A stretch of DNA of 64,000 nucleotides, taken from Periplaneta americana (taxonomy: Eukaryota; Arthropoda; Insecta; Blattodea; Blattidae). The translations under genes were made by a program, and so were the position numbers. Positions within the stretch are counted from its first letter, which is position 1. Each line of letters starts with the position of its first letter. Location: contig NC_091121.1 of assembly GCF_040183065.1 (NCBI RefSeq), positions 62,900,287-62,964,286 on the forward strand, given 5' to 3'. Shown one piece after another: positions 34,164-45,816 of this stretch. The notes beneath the pieces are model-generated. The model ran no database searches. It was not told where the DNA came from and saw nothing but the letters and a program-made list of their open reading frames with translations.

Positions 34164-36960
34164 CTACCTATGTCTCCAATTTATACTTAGGCCTACTACA
34201 ATTTTTAATTTGAGGAGGCATTCGTGTAACATCGTGCGATGAAGAAACTTGCCTCCTTGAGCCCCGCACTATTGAAATTGTCGTGGGCTTGGGTTTTTAC
34301 CAGTCAAATCGAATACTCGTAATATTAAATATTATAACTAGAGACCGGAATCTTAGCCAATACTCTTCGAAGTTAAGTGAGTGCGGAGTTTGTGCAATGA
34401 GTCAAAAATTGCTTGACGAAGAGTAGTAGCGCGCGGCGCTGTGTGATGTAAACAAGACTTCCGCATCAAGAACCCACATAAAAGAATGATTTCAATAGTA
34501 GGGCTGTGTTAAGTATTACAAAAGAATAGACATAGTCTTTGTTATGAACTTTTAAATTAAAATGTTACTGTTTCATAGGTGTCACTCTTAATGCAATGTT
34601 TAAGCCTATATTACAATAATCTTTGCTGTAAAATTTAACTTAAAACACCAGTAGACTACAACTGTAACACATGTACTGCCCTGAATGAAATGTTTACGCC
34701 TATATTACAATAATCTTTGCTGTAAATTTTAACTTAAAACACCAGTACAACTGTAACACATGTACTGCCCTGAATGAAATGTTTACGCCTACATTACAAT
34801 AATCTTTGCTGTAAAATTTAACTTCAAATACTGGTACTTCTATAACAGGTACTAACACAGGTATTGCCCTTGTGTTCAAGTGCACTTTCCAATAATTTTT
34901 TTTAAGTGCTTGCCCTCAACTTTGTTGCACCTTCATATCATACAGATCTCTGCTAAATTCGTCCGCTGACACTGAATTACTAGTTGAAGGTGTATCGTCA
35001 GACTCACTTCTTTCTATCAATTTCAAATTTATTTATTTATTATTTTGCTAATAATTGTAACATAAAATATAATATATACAGAAAAACTTTAGCTCGCCCC
35101 TGAAAGAGTAGAACTCGTGCTCAGGGGCGGATTCCTGAATTGAAATTAATAATTATACAATACAATTTGTCTTATGTCTACTGTGCAATTATAGTATATA
35201 AATTTAAATTTACAATTTTTCAATTTTTATAAAATCCATACATAACTTTTTAAATTTAATACTAGAACTATTAGAATTGACAAGATTAGGATATTTAAAT
35301 ATAAATTTGTTATATATTCTTGGGCCTAAATTACTACTATGATTAAATACTGTAACAGTGTTGCATTTTGGTTCAAACAATCTTAAAGAATTCATACCTT
35401 TTGTTTCATAACTATAAGAATACAATTCAAAATTATTTCGATTTTTATGTAGGCCTATGAATTTTATTAATACAATATAATAAAACTAACAGATACATAC
35501 TATCTTCCGAATTTCTCTACTCACTCTTGTACTTTCGTACTTGATTTAGGCACCTTTAAGTCAACTAGTAGTGCATAATACTATAAATATTGCCAAACTG
35601 ATGCATACTGTACTTGTTTAGAGTAAGGGACCTGTTTTAGAGTGACCATGTCCATCCTGTAGTGCGCGTTACTTGTATTTGTGGGCAGGGTATCTACTGA
35701 AGGACACGTGACGTAATGTATACCCCGTGCATTCTTATATTCATCCAATGTTGTTGGACTAAGAAAACGGTGTTTAATTATGATTGGCATATGATTCGTT
35801 CTCAATCGAGAACCATGTATACACGAAACAAAAATAAACAAGGAGATAAAAGGTAATGAAAATTTAACAAATCATAAAATTACTTTTTCGTTTTATACAC
35901 AATGTTTTAGGTGGTTATTTAATGACTCTGTATCAACTAGTATGTTATTTAGTGTCTATGAAATTGGTGATAGCGAGATATTTTGCGTAATGAGGCTGAG
36001 GATTCGCTATGTAATTAAAAATGCTACCGCCTGAGCTACGGTGGTGGCCATATACGGAATGATAGCAGAAGCTGCAAAGAAATTGCTAAAGAAAAGTTAT
36101 GGATGAAATATATCGATAGTTCTTGAGAAAATTTGGAAGGTCCTGAGAAAAGTTTAGCTGTTCTTTTTTTAACATTTTTGTGGCATAAGTTTATTCCTAT
36201 CCCCTCTGTCAGAAGCCTTTTCCAAGTTCTCAAATACCCTACTACATACACATCGTTATTTGTCTCTAGGTATCTCTCGCCGAGTATTGCACTATAAATG
36301 TAATAATATGATTTATAATATCAACAGGTGCCAGAAGTCACGAAGATTATGATGTGTCTTAATGACACGCTGCTCTGAGTCGCGCAAAATGTAAAATTAC
36401 AAACTCGTATAATCATGAACTTCACGACTTACTTAGATATCTTTGGCTCTGTAGATATGAGAATATCGATTTTCTGGACTTCCTTAGCTCTAAGCGCATT
36501 CTATGTAACGTGACAGCAGTTACAAGTATGATGTTAGCACTTAATCTTCAGAGAGTCAGTTCTGAGTAGTTTGTCGTTCTGTACACACGTGTCTCCATAC
36601 TTAAGGTCATAGAAGTGATGTTTACTTTCTGAACGTAATAGGACTATTATTATTGTGAGGTACCGAAGTATATACGAGTATGATATTTTCGTGCAGGAAT
36701 TCTGCGTTACAATATGATAGATGGATAGAACAGAGAAAAATTCTTTCAGGCACCGCGACTCGAACCCTGGTTTTCAGCTCTACGTGCTGACGCTTTGTCC
36801 ACTAAGCAACACTGGATTCCAGTTCCGATGCGTCAGCACGTAGAGGTGAAAACCCGGGTTCGAGTCCCAGTGCCGGAGAGAATTTTTCTCTTTTCTATCC
36901 ATTCTTCATCTTATTGTAACGCAGAATTCCTGCACGGAAATATCATACGTCCTTCGGTAC

Positions 36961-37029
<69 letters not shown>

Positions 37030-37797
37030 TGCGTAAGTAATCACCAGGCTTCGAGACTTCGGACCCGATAGAGCAGTTCAGTGGGAAATCCGCATAACGG
37101 CATACTGAGTATAGTGGTAAAGCGTACAGTGAGTGGGGGTTCTGTAGAATGAATGCCAACAAATACGCAAAGAAAAACGCTCTGGATTTGAAGGTTCTGA
37201 CGAATAATTTGGTTTTCATACAAACTGTGTCTGAAAGTATTACACGGTTAGAAAAGTCAGAGCAAGAGATGCCGTAAGCCCTCAAATTAATTTAGAAAAT
37301 GATGCAGAGAATTAATGAGACAGCAAGTACACCGGTTACTGAACGTGTAAAACAAAAGTGGAAATCAATTTCATGTAAAAATAACGGATATGGAACATTG
37401 TGTATTATAAATAGCAAATTAGTGGACATAGAGTCACCCGAGAATAAAGGACTGTCTCTTAGGGACTGCAATGATAGGTTGTTTCGTTTTGCTTCTATCA
37501 CGTCATGCGACGTAGAGCGCAGCTTTCTACAGTACAAAATTTGGCAGATAACCGAAAAAGATTTACGTTTGAGTCACTGAGAATGTGTCATGTAGTAGGT
37601 ACATTGCAATTTGGTACTGTAACTGTACTTCCTAAAGACGACCAATAGGATAAATGAAAAAATTAAAATTGCTACATGCTTATTTCCACCATTAACACTG
37701 TGTATAGTTAAACACAAATGCATATAAAAGACAGGAGAATAAATGATTTTCACATTCTTTTGACATTATCATTGTGTTATGTATATTTACTTTCAGA

Positions 37798-37835
<38 letters not shown>

Positions 37836-40800
37836 TTCCCCATACTACCGTACTCTACTCTAAATAGCAATGCTGTTACCTCAACACATCTCTATCTAGC
37901 TGCAGTGAGTCAACAACCTATAGTGCATGCACAGTAAACTTATTGTATCGGGTCCAAAGTCTCGAAGCCTGGTAATCACTTAGTGATTCAAGACGGCGCT
38001 CATCCCGTTGGATCCCGGCCACTTAGTAACTCGTAATGAGTGCACCTCTATACATAGTGCGTTGGACATTGTGCCACTGCCACATATTCTGTGACATAGT
38101 ACATGAGGGTAGGCCACCAAAAAGAGAAAACTGAGAGGTAGAGCTTAAACTGAGAGGATTCGATCCGGCATCGGAACTGGAATCCGGTGTGGCTTAGTGG
38201 ATAAAGCGTCAGCACATAGAGCTGAAAACCTGGGTTCGAGTCCCGGTTCCGGAAAGAATTTTTCTCTGTTCTGTCTATCCTTCATCATATCGTATTATGA
38301 CTACGCAAGGTATGAGTTTCAAATACTGTACTAAGATATTATCGTATTATCTTTTTATTGTAAATAAAATAGTCATGTATTATTGCAGGAATTTTTCAAA
38401 ATAGTTATAATATTTTTGGCCGAAAATCTGGGATTGTCGTCGATTGTCGAAACTGTTGTCACTAGCGTAAAGCCAGTAATCTGTTCTTTATAATACGAGG
38501 CGCATCCAGAAAGTAAGTTTCCCTATTAAAAAAAAAAAAGAACACACACTTTCAGGAAAACATTTATTGGCAACAGGTACAGCAATGTTTCAGCTATTTT
38601 TCAACATAGCCACCATCAGAATTAAGACACTTGTCGTATCGTGGGATCAACTTTTGTATCCCTCTGTCGTAGAACTCTGCCGCCTGTGAATGGAACCAGC
38701 GTGTGACAGACGTCTTCAGCTCTTCGTCGTTGCCAAAACGCTCACCGGAGGACAGGAATTTCTTGAGGTGCAAGAAAACGTGAAAATCGCTGGAAGCAAG
38801 ATCAGGACTTTAGGCTGGATGATGAAACAACTCCCAGCCAAATTCCGTCAAAACAGCTGCTGTGCGCCGAGCCGTATGTGTCATGGAGGAGCACAACACC
38901 TGCAGTAAGCATTCCACGCCTCTTGTTTTGAATGGCACGTCGCAATTTTCGCAGTGTTTCACAGTAACGGTCGGCGTTCATTGTTTCACCTCTTGGAAGA
39001 AAGTCAATGAGCAGAATGCCCTTCCTGTCCCAGAACACCGTGCACATCACTTTCCGTACTGACAGCGTCTGTTTGAATTTCGTCCTGACCGGAGATCCAC
39101 TATGCCGCCAATGCATTGACTCCTGCTTGGTTTCCGGGGTGAAGTGCGAAATCCAAGTCTCATCGCCCGTGACGATCCTGTCGAGGAATTCGTCGCCGTC
39201 ATCGTGATACCGTTGCAGAAATGTCAATGCTGCTCCTAAACGTTGCATTTTGTGTTCGGGTGTCAGGTTTTTCGGCACCCACCTGGCACACACTTTTTTG
39301 AACAGCAGGTGCTTAGTGACAATCTCATGCAACAAGGATCGCGATATCTGCGGAAAATGGCTGCTCAGCTCCGTAATCGTGAAGCGACAGTTCTCCATGA
39401 TGCACTGCCGCACCAGCTCAACACGATCATCATTGATGAGGGACGGTCGCCCACTGCGCTCTTCATCATGGACACTTTGACGACCTTCGGAAAACTGCCT
39501 ACACCAGTGACGTACCATCTGCTTACTCATGATGTTCGGCCCATAGACCTGACAGAGCTGCCGATGAATTTCAATTGGCGCAATGCTTTGTGCATTAAAG
39601 AACTTTATCACCGACCGAACCTCGCAGGCGGCAGGAGAAGGAATAAGAGCTTCCATTTCAGACCACTGCTGCCACGCTACTGGCACCAGGCGGGACCTGT
39701 CTGGCTGGCATATGATTGATACGTCATAGATCTGTTACGCATGCGCAATTGACACGGCTAATTACGTTTATTTCAAGGGGAAAAAATCGGGAAACTTACT
39801 TTCTGGATGAGCCTCGTATGTTAATTTCAGTTGCTACTTTTTGTTACTTTCGTTGTTTTTCGCTTTTTGGTGATAATGAATGAATACTCCGGAAGAACCT
39901 TTTCGAAGTATGGTGGAACGCTGAAGATGGTGTCAATAGTTGTGAACTCCTATTTCAGTATTTATTAATCACAGTGATTTGAGGACATACGACAAATGTG
40001 CTCAAAAAACTGTTTGTAAAATACTCGTCAATTTCTGTGGACAGTTAGGCCTACAACGAAAGTGAAAAGAGTGTCGTCGGATATTAGAAAGTTTTTTGTC
40101 ACAACGTAAGGCTTGGTTGGAAAGTAATATTATTATATTTAATATCGTTAATTCCCCGGAAGATTCATAGAGTGGCTGCTTTGTGTCGCATGCTGGTCGA
40201 CCATCTGCGCCATTCACAGACTGCAGTGAATCATCCAAACGCAGAAAAGTACCTACATTCTTCCGACTATGGAACACACGTACATTTTCAAGCAAAGACA
40301 CAATGCGGGATTTGTTGAACATGCTACTGCTCTCCTTAGATCCCTTGATTATCAGATTGAGGCGAAAGACATCAAATAATAGCGGTCAATTACCGAAAGA
40401 AGTTCTTGACTTGCCAGAGAGCCCTGTTCAGGAGATATCGTCTATTCATAGTAGAGATAGTGATGATAGAGATGGTTAGGAACATCATACTTATGGTTGA
40501 AGACTATATTCTAAACTACTTTCGCTGTCTATTATTATATTCTTTGATTTCAATTTATTGTTCTGCCATAATGTTACCATAGACAAAACAAATTATGTTC
40601 CTGTTCGATTTAATGTAATACAGCGTGTTTATATGTATACAGAGTGATTCACGAGGATTTACCGTCCCTTACGGAGCTTATATCCGAAGACATTTTGAGC
40701 AAGAAATGACATATAAACATTTGTTCTAATCTCAATATTTTCAGAGTTACATTAATTTGAAGTTGTTTGTAAAATACCATTATTCTTGAATTTTAAGGGT

Positions 40801-43800
40801 AAAAGAATACTACAGATAAAGAATGAACTATTCAGGAGTATCATTTCTTTAATTAGCTAATATTCTGAAGCTAAACATGTATCGTGAATTCCATTGTTGC
40901 TTTGTACAGAATTCTTTTTGGATTTTTAACTACAAAATTATATTTTCTTAGGCATTTATCACAACAATTGTTACAAATCACGCCACTCTTGTAAATTCTT
41001 CAAGACTGTACATTAGGATGCATACTTAAACTGTAAAGAATCAAGTTCCTAAAGTCGTATGATTTGTAACAACTTTTGTGATAAGTTCGTAAGAATGATC
41101 CCATTTTTAGTTAAAAATTGAAAAACAATATCTGTACAAAGCAATTGACAACACATTTTTAACTTCAGAACACTAGTCAATTAAATACTTCTGAATAGTT
41201 CATTCTCTATTTGTAAGATTCTTTTACCCTTAAAACTAAAGAAAAAACGTATTCTACTAACAACTTCAAATTAGTGTAACTCTGAAAATATTGAGATTGG
41301 GACAAATGTTTATATGACATTTTTTGCTCAGAATGTCTTCGGAAATAAGCTCCGTAAGTGATGGTAAATCCTCGGGAATCACTCTGTATATACATATGTA
41401 TTTAGCCTATATATTGTTAGTTTTCATCTTTCCTACATTTGAAATCCTTTAATTTCGCGCACCTAAGTAGCGCAAAAGGATCACTGCGACGTGAGCAAGC
41501 AAAGTTTCTGCATCTGTAGCAGAGTAGCTGGTAGGCCCGTCCTACACACTAGTGATGGGTCGTTCGTGAACGAACTGACTCTTTTGAACGACTCTCTCCT
41601 TCGAGCTATAGCTCGCTCGTTGAGAGCTGCTCGTTCGCGAGGCACTTCCAGTTCCTTCAGCTCGCGACTCTCAACCAGCTCACAGCTCTTCTGACGACTC
41701 AAGCTCTCGAATAACCAATGGCATTCAATGCATGATCACGTGACATCTGCAGTTACTTTGAGAAAGACAGAGAAGGTGAGACCGCGCCATACGCCAGTAG
41801 CGGACGGATGTGGAACTAATATTACGCGGTTTTCTATCAGCTGATGTGTGTGTAGAAAAATATACGTATAACATTGTATAACGTTTATGTTGCAGGCTTT
41901 GTTTTTTCATCTATTTTGTTTAACATAATACGATTGTCCCTGTTATCCTTCTGATTCCTAATGTCATAGATTACACTATTATTGACAGTTTCGATATGTT
42001 ACGCAACCAGCTCTTTGAACGATGTCGTTCGCGAGCTGTCTAGCCTCTCGTGAATGAACGAGCTGGCAGCCAGCTCGCGAACGAAGGAGCTATCAACCAG
42101 CTCGTGAACGAACTCTTTTGAACATACATGGGCATCGTGCCTCACTTGAGAATTTGTGCCTCACTGACCTTCACAGAGCTTATCGCTCTGAGTGACATCA
42201 TCTTCACAGTCCCCGTTCCTCCCTCACATAGCTCCTAGGCGTGGGCAGGTTCTATATCAGTTTCGTAAGCAATATCAGTGGTGGCATAATGACATTATCA
42301 AAGCAGTGTGTTCGCGTTAGAAAACGATTATTTCGTGAGAAATGGGAGGAAGAGTTTATTTGCTGTTTAGACGGGAAGAACATACGATATATGTTATGCT
42401 CGAAAATCCTATTAGGCATTAATAAATTTAATATACAACGACATTACTCCTTATGTCATAAAGAACATGCTGAATTAGAAGGTAAGACAAATTAAATGTT
42501 ATTTTTTCGTACTATTCCGAAGAAAATTTATGATCTTAACATTTTCATAGTATACTAAATACGAGATTGTACCTTAAACACGCTGCATTAAAAGGTACGA
42601 GGAATTAAATGTTGTTTGTACGTATTCTTTCCAAAAGAAATTTATAAAAAAAAAAAAATATCAAATGTGCGTAGAAAACGAAATAAGGTTTTTCTGAAAT
42701 TATTTTAGGTCGAGAACGTGCAAATCTATTAAGTAATCTTGAGAAACGCCAGAATATTCAAGAAAATGGACGTGGACAACGTGATGGAATATTATTGGCT
42801 AGTTTCGCAATTTCTCACCTGTGATTTAAATCAATTCAATGATGGAGAAATAGTAAAGAGGTTTATGATTAAAGCTGCCGAATTAATTTGTCAAATTGAA
42901 TAAAAGTTTTCGAGTCTCTCACGTTAACCAAACGCTTTCCTAATAATTCGCCACTGACCGCCTTAGCGATTACGATAAGGTGACGCGCAGGTCATAGCAG
43001 TTTATATTTCCCATCCTACTCTGCAGTCTCCTCTCCTAGTAAACAAACTATTTCAAATCGAGTGCCTCACGTAACCGAAAATTGTGCCCATGTATGCTTT
43101 TGAACGACTCTCTCTTGGGAGCGCGAGGCAACGAGCTAGCTCGCGCCTAAGAGCCGGTTGGACCCATCACTACTACACACAGCAGATACTATTTTTTTTT
43201 TTTTTGTAGTACAGTCGCAGTCGGCCGGATTGTTGACTACGAGTACGCGGGACTTTCGTCAGCCTAGTCTCATGAGTCATGACCTCATTTCGTTGACAAT
43301 AGACGGTCGAAATTTCAAGTATAATTACGTAACCACGCATGCTCCTAAATTAAAGAAGTATGCATTGAACATCTCTCTGTTTTTGTCCGAATGTTTGCTG
43401 GAACATACCACTACAACATTTAGTTCTAGTTATAGTCAGCTGACAAATTTCCAGCCAAGGGACTGGAGCTTGATTACGCATAGATTACGTAAGTTTTATG
43501 GCGGTCATCGCGGATGTGGAATAGAGTTTTCTTTGAAGTATTTCCGTTTGAATAATTAGTTTGCTCATTCTCCGTTTCTTTTATTTTCGCCATTCTTGCT
43601 TAGTTGCCTCGTGAGTGATGTCTTATTGGTGTCACTTATAAGTAGAGCTCGAATTTCCATGCATAATCATATCTTAAAACATGCATGCATTCATATGACA
43701 AAACATGCACGATGAAGCGGAAAACAGTAATAATATTCACTATCAAAATTTGGTTCTACATTGTTACATTAAATTTTTATTTTCTTCTGAAACAATGTAC

Positions 43801-45271
43801 TAAAAATAATTTCTCCAAATTTTCTTCAAGCTCACGCGTTTGTCTGACAGCACATTCTCGAGCACAGAAAATGACCTTTCTAGTCACAAGAAGTGACAGG
43901 TGCATACTTAAGTGAAGATATTTGGTACAAAGTGAAGTCGAATTGTGTTTTGCATTTCGTATGACCATGACCCACCGGGAACTGAACCCGCGACTTTTCG
44001 ACCTTGCAGCAACACTACCGTGCGCCCCAAAATACACAAGTACTGACGTTTTTATTACAGCACAATAAACTACACCGTCCGTCTTCAAAAATTGCTTTCC
44101 CTCAATCCATTTGGACACAAGATCTCTTTTTACAGTTCTAACAGGAGCCATAACGATTCGACACAAATGTATACTAAATTGCAATTAGCAAGCATGCTGC
44201 TTTTTTGGCATCACGACTGTGACGAGAAAGTTTTGGGTTCGAAATTCCAGTGTAGCAAAGGTAGAGGATTTAGTGGATAGTTCAAAGACGATACTGTAGT
44301 TGTCAGGTAGGATGTCACGAAACCATAATAGGATTCTCTTATGTTTTCTCTCAATAGAAAAATAGAAATAGGCCTACCAGGTTCTACGAAGCAAAATTCA
44401 TAAAAGGCACTAGCCCAGGCATGCCAAAAACTGCACATTGTGCAGTTGTCTCTGTGCGATGTGCAGTTCCCTTTCCTTTGGTGAGGCCGAGACGTAGGTG
44501 GAGGATAATATTAAAATGGATTTGAGGGAGGTGAAATATGGTGGTGAGGACTGTATTAATCTTACTCAGGATAGGAACCGATGGCGGGCTTATGTGAGGC
44601 CAGCAGTAAACCTCTGGGTTCCTTAAAGGCAATTTGTAAGTAAATAAGATAGTGAAAGAGATTCGTATATTTATATAAAGTCTTAATGTTATTAATATAT
44701 TCTGCTATCTATAAATGTGTGATACAGAGTGCTGCATTGGAGTTAAATCGCTCGCTTGAACTCGGTCGAGTGTCGGACCCTCGAGTGAGATACAATCGGT
44801 CGTGATACGCTCGTAATAAATAGAAGCACAGTACAAGATCATCTCACCGACATGTCTTATCTTGTATGAAAGGCGACAGATAAGATACACATATGTTTTG
44901 CTCACACGGTAAAAATAAGGCTTTATTTTCTGCGTTTATGACAAACGTTTAATGGAACAGTCAATGGAACGTACCAAAACAGGAACATGAAGTTATAAAT
45001 AAAATAGTATGAAAAACTTCGATATACAGTTATTATTGCTAATTGTAATTAATAATTATTCAATATTTGATTATATAATATGTTAGGTACATACATAGTG
45101 TTCCGCCTATATACTGCGACAATGTAGAAACGTTTTACAAAATATTATTGATATAGCAGTATATTAATAACAATATTAGTACAGAGATAACGTCACAGAA
45201 AATATCATAAAACGAATAATCATGCTGCACAACTGTTACAGACGCAAATATTGATACACTAATTATTAGAG

Positions 45272-45326
<55 letters not shown>

Positions 45327-45751
45327 GAAAACTTGATACAGTTCACCGAGCGGGCTAGCGGAGTGGTAGAGGGCTGGCCTCGCATTCGGGAGGTCCGGGG
45401 TTCGATCCCAGGGGCCGGCAATCCTAACTGAGGTTTTCCATGGTTTCTTCAGTTATTTCCAGGCAAATGCCGGGATTGTACCTCTTGAAAGTCCGGCCAT
45501 GGACGGCGATCCTTCCCTTAATCCTTTCATATGTGTGAGTGAATGATGTGTAATGTCTTAAATGTTTGTGTTGTATTGGAGGTGGCCCCGGCATTGAGCT
45601 GATCCCTCATCCGGGGAGGCCCTCCATGTCCTTGTGTGGTCAAAAAAGTATGTATGTGATCCATAGTAATTCCTCTCCCGACAGGTCGCGGCCCTGTAAG
45701 GCCCGGGTGGCGTGGGTCGTGTAAATGTACCTAGAAGGGAGAGGTTAAACT

Positions 45752-45816
<65 letters not shown>

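Larger units (their letters stand above)
36655..38285. repeat. Head-to-head repeat with tRNA-like segments, copy B
   Basis: A minus-oriented unit end (36655-36825) is joined directly to a plus-oriented one (36825-36960): the two tRNA-like segments (B-box complement at 36765, B box GGTTCGAGTCCC at 36857) abut. A run of AAT units (36961-37029) follows, then a further plus-oriented unit (37030-37044 and 37972-38285) split by the hAT element. This last unit ends in a third tRNA-like segment at 38180-38255. Organisation parallels copy A at 16240-17425. Confidence 0.7.

Noticed and set aside
36795..37285. Open frames with long Asn or Leu runs
   Set aside because: They are translations of the AAT microsatellite at 36961-37029 in two directions.
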